Virus record (IMG/VR): IMGVR_UViG_3300027906_000059
Location: 1 to 37,081 of that record
Strand: one strand, 5' to 3'
Length of the DNA: 37,081 nt
From: a virus
The notes beneath the pieces are model-generated. The model worked only from the letters and a program-made list of their open reading frames with translations. It was not told the origin of the DNA and searched no databases. The stretch's first letter is position 1, and every line of letters starts with the position of its first letter. A program made the translations under genes and the position numbers. Of this stretch, positions 1-6,452 are shown one piece after another.

Positions 1-377
1 GTTCTATTAGATACGTTTTTAATTATCTCCTCAAGGAATTTTAAGGTAGCATCATAGTATCTTATCTTGAGATCTAACTTGGTTAGTTTCTCATCTGCTT
101 CTAGATGCCTCTGTATTGCATCCTTTTCTCTAACTTTATATGGGAAAGGTTCTTCCTCATATGCAGCAGGATCTGCCTTACCTGTGTAGTAATTATATCT
201 TTCTAATTTAACTCTATTATATGAATCTCTTGCTTTTTCACGCAACAAAGTAATGGTATTATAAACTGTATAATACTTTGAGTGTAACTGGGGTATTTTT
301 AACGACTCATCATGTAGGTTATCAGGATCAATGACAGCATCACGCTCCCACATCTCCTGAATTTTGTCAAGATTCAT
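1..377 (-). CDS. uvsY: UvsY-like recombination mediator, C-terminus cut by window edge
   Basis: By family, UvsY loads the UvsX recombinase onto ssDNA coated by gp32 during T4-type recombination-dependent replication and repair. The reading frame starts at ATG 377 and stays open to base 1, giving about 125 residues of a protein that is 137 aa in T4. Visible pieces are the N-terminus MNLDKIQEMWERDA, 'IPQLHSKYY', the conserved-looking block 'YYTGKADPAAYEEEPFPYKV', and a Lys/Arg-rich helical C-terminal half, matching my memory of marine T4-like UvsY proteins. It starts 3 bases after the upstream tail-tube-like gene stops, so the two are probably cotranscribed. The missing part is only the last few residues and the stop. 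I am confident of the family; activity is inferred. Confidence 0.85.
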   Translation of the reverse strand, partial: MNLDKIQEMWERDAVIDPDNLHDESLKIPQLHSKYYTVYNTITLLREKARDSYNRVKLERYNYYTGKADPAAYEEEPFPYKVREKDAIQRHLEADEKLTKLDLKIRYYDATLKFLEEIIKNVSNR

Positions 378-380
378 AAT

Positions 381-929
381 TTATTTCAAAGGATCACCGT
401 TTGGATCTACCATATTATACACAGTATACTTGAAATTGACCTCTGCTGTAAAGTACTGTATATCCGACTCTGTTGCATCAAATTCTAATGAAGTTAAAGA
501 AGTTGGAAAAAGATCTCTAAAATTAGCATTTGCAACCTTTCTATAATTACTATTTAAAATTGCAAGTGAACCATCACTCCACTGTTCATTTAGTTCTCTC
601 AGACCATCTGAATCTGTTGTCTGTTTCTTAAATTGATCTGGTGTTTCTGGAAACCCTATACCTGTTAACCAATTATGAATTGCCATATAATTCTCAAGAT
701 TTTCATCAACTAAGAAACGTATTATAAGATCACCATAAGTAAGTTTCTCTCCAGGAACATCAATATCCTTTAGATATGATGGTTGGATTGCAGTACCAAG
801 TGTTATCTCAGGTATTCTAGCAGAATTACAAAAGAATGCAGCCTTTGGATACTTTGCCAAAGTAAACTTGAATCCAACAGGTGCTAGAAAATTCCTGTTT
901 TCTATCTGATTTATAAAAGGATCAGCCAT
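381..929 (-). CDS. tail-tube-like virion protein (gp19-family paralogue)
   Basis: This 182-aa protein is probably a tail or baseplate component with the tail-tube fold. The C-terminal half, 'FRDLFPTSLTSLEFDAT' followed by 'FTAEVNFKYTVY', parallels the end of the gp19 tube protein at 8412-8999 ('FYDLFPTNISQVDLNYET', 'FTVEMQVLYW'). The middle (residues about 55-100) carries 'PGEKLTYGDLIIRFLVDE' and 'WLTGIGFP', also tube-like. In T4 the tube starts on gp54 and is capped by gp48/gp3; this could be the tube initiator or another ring of the tube end, but which one is not decidable here. ATG 929 overlaps the stop of the preceding gene as TAATG, so translation is coupled. Similar proteins are common virion structural proteins in marine T4-like phages. 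Confidence 0.75.
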   Translation of the reverse strand: MADPFINQIENRNFLAPVGFKFTLAKYPKAAFFCNSARIPEITLGTAIQPSYLKDIDVPGEKLTYGDLIIRFLVDENLENYMAIHNWLTGIGFPETPDQFKKQTTDSDGLRELNEQWSDGSLAILNSNYRKVANANFRDLFPTSLTSLEFDATESDIQYFTAEVNFKYTVYNMVDPNGDPLK

Positions 930-1480
930 TATTCTCCTCCACCACCATTGCCACCGCCGCCGTTGCCGCCGCCACCGTTACCATTGCCACCATTACCATT
1001 ACCACTTCCGTTACCGTTATGGGACCCATTACCATTACCATTCTTCTTAGTATCATCATTATCGTGTTCTAGATAACCCCTATGCCCTATATGGTATCCT
1101 CTAGGAATTGTCTTGCATTTTTTATCAGTAAAACACCAGTACTTTCCATCAGGACAAGTTTTTGCTTCTGTTGCTTCCTTAATAAATCTAAAATAATCTT
1201 TTCTTGTTAGTGTGCTTCTATTCATTATGTTTATGAATTCGTTTGACGCATCAACCATTCCTTCTATATCTTCTAGAGATAATTTCTGAACAGGAAATAT
1301 ATTAGACCACCTATAACTTAAATCCATAGGAGTTTGATAGGCATTCGTTACTGCATATGGCCATATGGTTTTATCAAAACCACCAGTAACTAGGGGATTT
1401 GGAGATGCATTAGTATATCCACCATTACCAACACTGTTAGTAGGTGCTGCTTCTCTTATGAAATCCCCAAAGGTCTTCAT
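929..1480 (-). CDS. unknown protein with Cys cluster and Gly/Asn-rich tail
   Basis: I cannot assign a function to this 183-aa protein. The N-terminus MKTFGDFIREA resembles the short amphipathic start seen on many marine myovirus proteins. Residues 109-122 hold three cysteines in 'CPDGKYWCFTDKKCK', which could bind metal or form disulfides. From about residue 147 to the end the chain is almost only Gly and Asn (with a few Ser/His), ending in GGGGE; the DNA there is a GC-rich run of GGN/AAY codons unlike its AT-rich surroundings. ATG 1480 overlaps the upstream TGA (ATGA) and its TAA overlaps the next ATG (TAATG), so it is translated as part of a chain that leads to the tube-like protein and UvsY. 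A virion or assembly role is plausible but unproven. Confidence 0.7.
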   Translation of the reverse strand: MKTFGDFIREAAPTNSVGNGGYTNASPNPLVTGGFDKTIWPYAVTNAYQTPMDLSYRWSNIFPVQKLSLEDIEGMVDASNEFINIMNRSTLTRKDYFRFIKEATEAKTCPDGKYWCFTDKKCKTIPRGYHIGHRGYLEHDNDDTKKNGNGNGSHNGNGSGNGNGGNGNGGGGNGGGGNGGGGE

Positions 1481-1647
1481 AATAGATTGGTATCTTTAAG
1501 AATCAGTTCATACCATTCTTCACTCATACCCATAATAATGTTACCTGCCATATCAGCATTTTCAGCATAACCTTCACTTATGAGATACTTCTCAATATAA
1601 GTATGACGATCAACTGCCTCTTTGTATTGCTTTGGAGTTGGTTTCAT
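1477..1647 (-). CDS. small conserved-type hypothetical protein, 56 aa
   Basis: This short ORF runs from ATG 1647 to TGA 1477-1479 and encodes MKPTPKQYKEAVDRHTYIEK... ending in 'MSEEWYELILKDTNLL'. The composition is that of a real small globular/helical protein, and I recall similar 'PTPKQY...GMSEEWY' proteins in marine T4-like phages. Support for translation comes from the ATGA overlap with the next gene (ATG 1480) and a late-promoter-like TCTAAATA 25 bases upstream. I see no strong Shine-Dalgarno sequence. Function unknown. Confidence 0.75.
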   Translation of the reverse strand: MKPTPKQYKEAVDRHTYIEKYLISEGYAENADMAGNIIMGMSEEWYELILKDTNLL

Positions 1648-1666
1648 TGTAACACTAGCTTTATCT

Positions 1667-2119
1667 TTAGGTATTTAGATAAATTCTCTGCGTGAAATTA
1701 ATTCCTTCCATATGATCATACTCGTGTTGAAATATTCTTGCAATAAATCCAGTTAGTTTTAACTTATGAAATTCTTTACCTTCATCTTCATATTTGATAA
1801 CAACATAATCAGGTCTTGAAATTTTCAGAAATTTATCTGGATAAGATAGACAACCTTCTTCCATTATAACTTTATTTTTAGATTCTTTAATAATCTTTGG
1901 ATTAAAACAAGTAATAGTTTCCTGAGTATCCATATCAGAAACCATTACAAATGCTCTTTCTTGTATACCTATTTGATTTGCAGATAATCCCACACCATTA
2001 TAATGAAACATATTTTCAGTTAATGTATAAGATAACTTTGATCGATCTAAATTATAACTACACTTTTTAATTTTTTGATGTAATAGTGGATCTTCTATTG
2101 ATATTAATGTTTTTATCAT
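1667..2119 (-). CDS. def: phage peptide deformylase
   Basis: Peptide deformylase removes the formyl group from the N-terminal Met of nascent proteins, using a metal ion. All three family motifs are present: GVGLSANQIG (residues 42-51, Gln49), EGCLSYP (88-94, metal ligand Cys90) and QHEYDHMEG (131-139, ligands His132/His136 and catalytic Glu133). The chain is about 150 aa and ends 11 residues after the third motif, so it lacks the C-terminal helix of the E. coli enzyme (about 169 aa), as reported for marine phage deformylases. I chose ATG 2119 over the upstream in-frame TTG at 2152 because ATG 2119 overlaps the preceding gene's TAA (TAATG) and MIKTLI is a normal family start. In cyanophages the enzyme has been proposed to favour photosystem D1; here that role is inference. 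Confidence 0.92.
   Translation of the reverse strand: MIKTLISIEDPLLHQKIKKCSYNLDRSKLSYTLTENMFHYNGVGLSANQIGIQERAFVMVSDMDTQETITCFNPKIIKESKNKVIMEEGCLSYPDKFLKISRPDYVVIKYEDEGKEFHKLKLTGFIARIFQHEYDHMEGINFTQRIYLNT
1672..1679 (-). promoter_or_regulatory. late-promoter-like box TCTAAATA
   Basis: The minus strand reads TCTAAATA, seven of eight bases of the T4 late box TATAAATA. It lies inside the last codons of the deformylase gene, 25 bases before ATG 1647. Position fits a late promoter for the 56-aa gene and its downstream chain; AT-rich DNA makes chance matches possible. Confidence 0.4.
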
Positions 2120-2271
2120 TATGCTTCCCAAGTAGCGGGATGATTTATACAATAACTATTAAACATTATTCTCATCTCATCGTAACTCATACCACAATTC
2201 TTTGCTGCTTGAGGAAGATTCCATTTAGCAGTAAACAATTTTTCCAAAGATTCCTGTGTTTCATTTCTCAT
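2119..2271 (-). CDS. small hypothetical protein, 50 aa, HTH-like spacing
   Basis: ATG 2271 to TAA 2119-2121 encodes 50 residues starting MRNETQESLEKLF. The stretch 'WNLPQAAKNCGMSYDEMR' has the helix-turn-helix look of small DNA-binding or adaptor proteins, but is too short to claim more. Both ends are fused to neighbours: the ATG overlaps the TGA of the 97-aa gene (ATGA) and the TAA overlaps the deformylase ATG (TAATG). That double coupling is the best evidence it is a gene. I have a weak memory of similar small proteins in marine myoviruses. Function unknown. Confidence 0.72.
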   Translation of the reverse strand: MRNETQESLEKLFTAKWNLPQAAKNCGMSYDEMRIMFNSYCINHPATWEA

Positions 2272-2561
2272 GATACTTTACTTCCATATGTACCTGCTTC
2301 TGTCGAATCTGGATTATCTCTCAGATATTCGGTATATCTAAATCCATGCCCTTCTGGGTAAATATATTTTCCATTCTCATCAAAGTTGGGTAGTTTAGAT
2401 CTTGATTCTGCTGATGGAAAATGAGGTTTCTCACCTCTTGCTCTCATCTCTCTACCTTTTCTTTTTCTTGCTTCATTACCAGACTCACCTGTAGGTTGAG
2501 GCCAAGAAGTACCAAGTATCTCCTTAATCATTTCTTTGGTGTAACCGTTAGGGTGACTCAT
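2268..2561 (-). CDS. hypothetical protein, 97 aa, basic N-terminal half
   Basis: Unrecognised. ATG 2561 starts MSHPNGYTKEMIKEILG. Residues about 29-44 are rich in Arg/Lys ('NEARKRKGREMRARGEKPHF'), suggesting contact with nucleic acid or with an acidic partner. The C-terminal part has several Tyr/Gly residues and ends 'STEAGTYGSKVS'. It is the first gene after the capsid-gene terminator and has its own late-promoter-like TCTAAATA about 21 bases upstream; no clear Shine-Dalgarno sequence is visible. It is coupled to the 50-aa gene by ATGA. The overlapping plus-strand frame at 2086-2361 is a shadow. Confidence 0.65.
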   Translation of the reverse strand: MSHPNGYTKEMIKEILGTSWPQPTGESGNEARKRKGREMRARGEKPHFPSAESRSKLPNFDENGKYIYPEGHGFRYTEYLRDNPDSTEAGTYGSKVS

Positions 2562-2581
2562 TTTATATAATAAAACTAAAA

Positions 2582-2589
2582 TATTTAGA
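2582..2589 (-). promoter_or_regulatory. late-promoter-like box TCTAAATA after terminator
   Basis: The minus strand reads TCTAAATA directly downstream of the UUCG terminator and about 21 bases before ATG 2561. Its placement between a terminator and a new gene chain makes a restart of transcription likely. The same variant occurs at 1672-1679, and a CCTAAATA at 19492-19499. Confidence 0.55.
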
Positions 2590-2590
2590 C

Positions 2591-2621
2591 AAAAAAAAGA
2601 CCCTCCCGAAGGAGAGTCTTT
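2591..2621 (-). terminator. rho-independent terminator after the capsid gene
   Basis: The minus-strand transcript forms an 11-bp stem, AAAGACTCTCC paired with GGAGGGTCTTT with one G-U pair, closed by a C(UUCG)G tetraloop. It is followed by a U run (eight U in total, three of them in the stem). It starts about 21 bases after the gp23 stop. This is the only clear intrinsic terminator I found in the window. Confidence 0.93.
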
Positions 2622-2642
2622 GTAAAAATATAAGCAACTCGC

Positions 2643-4046
2643 TTACATAAGGTTGTTAACTTTAACACGTCTGTAGTATACGTTAGAGTTACGCTCAAGA
2701 ACTCCAGGAGTTGTGAGTGTAGCACCTTTAGCAAATGGGTTTGCAACGATACCATAACGAGTCTTAAACCCGATTTTTGGTTGGAATGTATTCTCACCAA
2801 CTGCACGAACCATCTGTAGAGGAACGTATGGGCAGTAGAATAGTCCAGCGTCGTAAGGAGATGAACCTTTATATCCAGCAACGTAGTACTGAGAAGCAGC
2901 ACTGTTTGCAGAATATGGGTCGATGTAGACTCTAAACTTACCTGCAAGTACACCAGCGAAGGTATTACCTGTGTCATCAACGTTAAGATTAGCGTTAAGA
3001 GCAGGAGTGTAGTCAAGAACACCAGCCATTGTCAATGCAGAAGCAACGTCAGCAGAGCAAAGGATCATGTTACCCTTTCCACGACGAGTTCTTTGTGCGA
3101 TTGCGTTGGCATCTCTTTCGATCTGGAAGATCAGTCCCTTGAATTTCTCAACTGACCATCTACCATTTGAGTCAACGTCTAAGTCGAATGTTCCACTTGT
3201 AGCAGTGTTAACAGTAGCACCGATTTCAGCAACGTTATAGATTGTTCTGATAACTTCACGGTTGATCTCAGCAAGTATCTCTGTAGAGAGAATATTTGCT
3301 AACTCAGCCTCAGCGTTCAATCCGTGGATTGCCTTAAGGTCTTGAGCGAGCTCTAGTGAGTACTCAGCTTTCAACGCACGAGACTTAGCAGTAACCGTAA
3401 CCTTCTCGATGGAGAATGCCATCTGGTTAAAGTTATTGTTAACGCCATCGCCTAATGCTTCAGCGTCGTCTGTACGCATACCCTGACCTACGTTGTAGAT
3501 CTTCTGTTGAGCAGCAGTACCAGTAGCACCTAGAAGTCCAGGATTAGAACCGCTTTGTGCAGTTGTACCCAAACCAACGTTACCATCAACAAATCCGTCA
3601 GTTAGCTTACCGCCACCTTCTGCTTGTCCAGAGAATGCAGAATCGACTTCGTTGTAGAATGTTTCGTTTCCGTCTTGCTTCTCGTAGCGAGAACGCATTG
3701 CGAAAATAAGTCCTGTAGGTCCGTTCATTGGTTGAACACCTGCTAGGTCATATGCGACCAAGTTAGGCATTGAACGACGGATAAGGCTGATTAGAACAGG
3801 ATCAAAACCAGCTGTTGGGGAAGAAGCACTTGCACTAAAACCAGCATTTGCACCAGAATTGGTGTTAACGGTTGGAGGGCCTTCTGCTAGGAACTCACGC
3901 TCTTCACGGAGTGCTTTTTCTTGGTTCTCCAAGAGAACGGCTGTAACCATTCTTTTGTGTGGATCTTTAATCTCTTCTAGACCGTTGTAGTCTAGTAAAG
4001 GAGCCCACTTTTCTTGAAGAGCCTCTTGATTAAGAGGGGCTTGCAT
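2643..4046 (-). CDS. gp23: major capsid protein
   Basis: T4 gp23 family: 467 aa against 521 in T4. It forms the hexamers of the prolate/icosahedral head shell (HK97 fold). Visible family features include the start MQAPLNQEALQEKWAPLLDY, 'DPVLISLIRRSMPNLVAYDL' and 'MNGPTGLIFAMRSRY' (about residues 83-118), 'MAFSIEKVTVTAKSRALKAE', and the 'RRGKGNMILCSADVAS' block in the C-terminal half. A gp21-type cleavage site (L-x-E) occurs at residues 53-55 in 'FLAE|GPP', which would remove a charged propeptide during maturation, similar to the 65-residue cut in T4 (inference). It follows gp21 and gp22 as in T4, and a strong terminator follows it. No vertex protein gp24 is visible next to it. Confidence 0.97.
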   Translation of the reverse strand: MQAPLNQEALQEKWAPLLDYNGLEEIKDPHKRMVTAVLLENQEKALREEREFLAEGPPTVNTNSGANAGFSASASSPTAGFDPVLISLIRRSMPNLVAYDLAGVQPMNGPTGLIFAMRSRYEKQDGNETFYNEVDSAFSGQAEGGGKLTDGFVDGNVGLGTTAQSGSNPGLLGATGTAAQQKIYNVGQGMRTDDAEALGDGVNNNFNQMAFSIEKVTVTAKSRALKAEYSLELAQDLKAIHGLNAEAELANILSTEILAEINREVIRTIYNVAEIGATVNTATSGTFDLDVDSNGRWSVEKFKGLIFQIERDANAIAQRTRRGKGNMILCSADVASALTMAGVLDYTPALNANLNVDDTGNTFAGVLAGKFRVYIDPYSANSAASQYYVAGYKGSSPYDAGLFYCPYVPLQMVRAVGENTFQPKIGFKTRYGIVANPFAKGATLTTPGVLERNSNVYYRRVKVNNLM

Positions 4047-4080
4047 TTGTGTTTACCTATAAAAATTTAAGTTTGAATTT

Positions 4081-4097
4081 AATGATTTAAAATCATT
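4081..4097. repeat. perfect inverted repeat between gp22 and gp23
   Basis: AATGATTT-A-AAATCATT is a perfect 8-bp inverted repeat with a one-base centre, overlapping the gp22 stop codon. A second weaker repeat (AAATT...AATTT) lies at about 4063-4080. On the minus strand there is no U run after it, so it is not a standard terminator for gp22. It may be an mRNA processing or stability element, or chance in AT-rich DNA. Confidence 0.4.
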
Positions 4098-5202
4098 TTT
4101 TAACGACACGCTTCAGTGAATTAAGATATACTTCCATTGATGCACCAATTGGTTGGTAATCTACGGAACCACTCTCTTCTGTTAGATTCTCTGATGTGTC
4201 TCTTTGAGCTGTATTTGATGGGAAATAAGATTCTCTCAAAGTTACCAGCTTCTCACGGTATGCGTCTTCACTTTCAAACTCAACATTTTCAATGAGTGAG
4301 GCAACCTTGTCCTTTTGTGTTTGGGCAAGTCCTTCAGTTACGTCTGCAAAGATTACATCCGCAGCTGACTCAGCTAATCTCCTATTAAGAGCAACGTTTT
4401 TGTTAATTTGCTCGTTGAGTTTTCCTTCCATTTCATCAAGTTTATCTACCATACTCTCGATGACATCATATTTTTCTTCAGGGATTGTTACATAATGTTC
4501 TTCAAAGAGTGACTTCATACCTCCTAAGAAGGATTCAGTCATTTCTGTTTTCAGACCGTTTTCTACTGCGAGTGCATTTTCTTGGATCCACTCATCAGCG
4601 ACGTACTCTAGATAAGAGTCTACACGACCTGACAATTCTTCTTTAATTGTAGCAACTTCTTCTACGAGTTTTTCTTCGTATGAAGCAGTTAGTTGCTCAC
4701 TAATTTCCGATGCTTTTGCTTGAATTGCTGCCTCGAAAATTGTTCTTGCTTTCTCTTGGAATTCTTCTGAAAGTTCTTCGCCAGAAATAAGAGCTTCAAT
4801 ATCTTCGTCAATACTGACTTCTATTGATTCTTCTTCTACGACTTCTTCAGATGATTCTTCAGATTCTGCAACAACTTCTTCCGTTGATGTTTCTTCTTCA
4901 GAAACAGTAGTTTCTGGTTCTTCAGCCACTACTTCCTGACCATCTTCTAGTTCGTCTGAAACTGCTTCTGCAGCTGCAGCACCTTGATTGACAACATCCT
5001 TAACTTGCTTAAGTGATGCACCAGGTGTTTTCAACTTAGCCGAATCATCATCGACTTTATAATTTTCAGGAGTAGGACCGCCTAAGTCTTCAACCGCAGC
5101 TTGACCAGGTGTTGTACCTGCAAGCTTTTGGATGGGCTCAGCTGGCTTGGCTCCTTTGGTTACTACGTTTTCCATTTCTTGTAAATTGCTACCAACGGAC
5201 AT
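4093..5202 (-). CDS. gp22: prohead core scaffold protein
   Basis: T4 gp22 family by position and composition. The scaffold fills the prohead, templates gp23 assembly and is destroyed by gp21. The protein is 369 aa, longer than T4's 269. Residues 83-145 are very acidic (Glu/Ser-rich), then a long helical, coiled-coil-like region (about 145-320) with 'EEHYVTIPEEKYDVIESMVD' and 'MEGKLNEQINKNVALNRR', which is typical of marine gp22. The C-terminus ends 'YLNSLKRVVKK'. The N-terminus contains an imperfect repeat: 'SNLQEMENVVTKGAKPAE' (5-22) and 'ASLKQVKDVVNQGAAAAE' (62-79). A perfect late box TATAAATA sits 28 bases before ATG 5202. Confidence 0.9.
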   Translation of the reverse strand: MSVGSNLQEMENVVTKGAKPAEPIQKLAGTTPGQAAVEDLGGPTPENYKVDDDSAKLKTPGASLKQVKDVVNQGAAAAEAVSDELEDGQEVVAEEPETTVSEEETSTEEVVAESEESSEEVVEEESIEVSIDEDIEALISGEELSEEFQEKARTIFEAAIQAKASEISEQLTASYEEKLVEEVATIKEELSGRVDSYLEYVADEWIQENALAVENGLKTEMTESFLGGMKSLFEEHYVTIPEEKYDVIESMVDKLDEMEGKLNEQINKNVALNRRLAESAADVIFADVTEGLAQTQKDKVASLIENVEFESEDAYREKLVTLRESYFPSNTAQRDTSENLTEESGSVDYQPIGASMEVYLNSLKRVVKK

Positions 5203-5229
5203 TTGATTTATAGATTGTTAATCTGTATT

Positions 5230-5237
5230 TATTTATA
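5230..5237 (-). promoter_or_regulatory. late promoter box TATAAATA for gp22-gp23
   Basis: The minus strand reads TATAAATA, an exact T4 late promoter box, in the 39-base gap between the gp21 stop and the gp22 ATG (28 bases from the ATG). It probably drives the abundant scaffold and capsid transcript. Confidence 0.75.
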
Positions 5238-5241
5238 GAGT

Positions 5242-5892
5242 TTATAGATTTGAGAGAAAATCGTTGAATAGGTTCAACTTATGTTCTTCAAGTCTTCTTT
5301 GATCTACTAACGTATTAATACGCTTCTTTGTTTGTGATGCGAGTTCTTCACGGAGGATTCCTCCTTCCCAAACCCACTCTTTTCCTTCCATGATTCCATT
5401 AACAAAAGCATCAGGTGCAGAAGGATCAGCAACAATATCAGCAGCAGTTGCTAACTGAAAATCTTCGCCTACAACTTTGCATCCACGATGGTCTTCTTTT
5501 AATGAGCCAACACCACGAGAGGAAACACCTAACATAACACCTTCATCAAGTAAAGACTTTGCAATCTTACCCATAGGTGTTTCTAGGATTTGTGCTTTAC
5601 CTATAAAATTATGACCCTCTTGTGTAAGAGATGTAATTTTATGGGAAACTCTGTCAAGGTTAACTGTTGGACCATCAGGATGACCTAATTCTCCAAGAGC
5701 ACGACCTTTTGAGATAAAACTTTCGGTATACCTATTAACCTCTCTTGAAAGAGTGTCTATAGGATAAACTCTACCATTACGATTTTTAAGTTCACCTTGA
5801 AGGAAACATCCCTCAATATAAAGTTTCTTTTTAGAACCTTTACCTTCGGTTATAAATTTAACGCTTGAAATCTCTTCAGTAATGAGTTTCAT
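5242..5892 (-). CDS. gp21: prohead core protease
   Basis: T4 gp21 family serine protease (herpesvirus-assemblin-like fold), 216 aa, about the size of T4's 212. It cleaves the scaffold, the internal proteins and the gp23 propeptide after (L/I)-x-E. The family blocks are clear: 'GCFLQGELKNRNGRVYP' (28-44), 'GRALGELGHPDGPTVNLDRV' with catalytic His71 (63-82), 'GVSSRGVGS' with the active-site serine at 124/125, and 'DFQLATAADIVADPSAPDAF'. It follows the 176-aa gene by 4 bases and has a near-perfect Shine-Dalgarno TAGGAGGT located inside the end of that gene. A late box for gp22 follows it. Confidence 0.96.
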   Translation of the reverse strand: MKLITEEISSVKFITEGKGSKKKLYIEGCFLQGELKNRNGRVYPIDTLSREVNRYTESFISKGRALGELGHPDGPTVNLDRVSHKITSLTQEGHNFIGKAQILETPMGKIAKSLLDEGVMLGVSSRGVGSLKEDHRGCKVVGEDFQLATAADIVADPSAPDAFVNGIMEGKEWVWEGGILREELASQTKKRINTLVDQRRLEEHKLNLFNDFLSNL

Positions 5893-5896
5893 CGGA

Positions 5897-6427
5897 TTAA
5901 CCTCCTACAATTTGAACTTCACTAATATGAGTTGCACCACTGGTATTGACTGAAACTTTGACAACTTTTCTAATCTCACCTACTGCATCTGTAGCAGCAA
6001 GAGTGGCATCACCATAATTTAAAGTTATTTGCTGTCCATGAATTCCTTTTAATGGGGTTGGACCAGTAACTGCACTAACTTCTGCACTAGTAGTATTAAT
6101 TCCAGCAGGAGCACAACCAGTTACCGCAACTTTATCGCCTACCGCAAATGGACTATCCATTCCATCGTGTAAATCAAATTTAATTGCTGCTGATGCATTA
6201 GTAACTCCAACAGTCGGTGCAGAAGCAACAGATTCTTTAAGTATTACTGAGTCACCTGCTGCAACATACAAACTATTAGATGTACTAGCAGTTGGATCCA
6301 TCCCTACTTCAACATAAGCAGCAGCAACTGGATGAACTCTTAAATACCCAGATTTGAGAGGAATTGGAGCAGAAACTGCTGTACCACTCAACTTCGTTAC
6401 TTTTTGGGTTACTTTTAACGCCGACAT
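5897..6427 (-). CDS. putative head decoration-like protein in the gp68 position
   Basis: A 176-aa protein between gp67 and gp21, where T4 has gp68. It is rich in Val, Ala, Thr, Ser and Gly, with alternating patterns that predict beta structure and no coiled coil. Residues 28-67 ('YLRVHPVAAAYVEVGMDPTA' then 'SLYVAAGDSVILKE') resemble the small beta-sandwich domains of phage decoration or accessory proteins; this likeness is from memory. I chose ATG 6427 (MSALKVTQKV) over the in-frame TTG 6439 because a late box at 6453-6460 would leave only about 8 bases of leader before the TTG. It could be a head-surface protein, a core protein or an assembly factor. Marine T4-like phages commonly carry a protein at this place. 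Confidence 0.75.
   Translation of the reverse strand: MSALKVTQKVTKLSGTAVSAPIPLKSGYLRVHPVAAAYVEVGMDPTASTSNSLYVAAGDSVILKESVASAPTVGVTNASAAIKFDLHDGMDSPFAVGDKVAVTGCAPAGINTTSAEVSAVTGPTPLKGIHGQQITLNYGDATLAATDAVGEIRKVVKVSVNTSGATHISEVQIVGG
5900..5907 (-). promoter_or_regulatory. strong Shine-Dalgarno for gp21
   Basis: The minus strand reads TAGGAGGT, seven bases before ATG 5892. It is formed by the last Val-Gly-Gly codons of the upstream gene and runs into that gene's TAA, so gp21 is likely to be translated by ribosomes finishing that gene. It is one of the two strongest ribosome sites I saw here, with the AGGGGGAT before gp14. Confidence 0.8.
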
Positions 6428-6452
6428 TTTTAATTTCAACTAGTATAGTAGT

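Noticed and set aside
932-1040. Non-coding GC-rich microsatellite
   Set aside because: It is the in-frame Gly/Asn tail of the 183-aa protein.
1667-2152. Deformylase start at TTG 2152
   Set aside because: ATG 2119 gives the normal family N-terminus and a TAATG overlap with the upstream gene.
2585-3022. 145-aa frame overlapping the end of gp23
   Set aside because: Shifted frame inside the capsid gene and terminator; low-complexity Leu/Thr/Ser sequence without a family.
4081-4103. Plus-strand terminator (hairpin plus T run)
   Set aside because: No plus-strand gene exists upstream of it, so a terminator in that direction has nothing to end.
5897-6439. TTG 6439 as start of the 176-aa gene
   Set aside because: It lies too close to the late box at 6453-6460; ATG 6427 leaves a normal leader.
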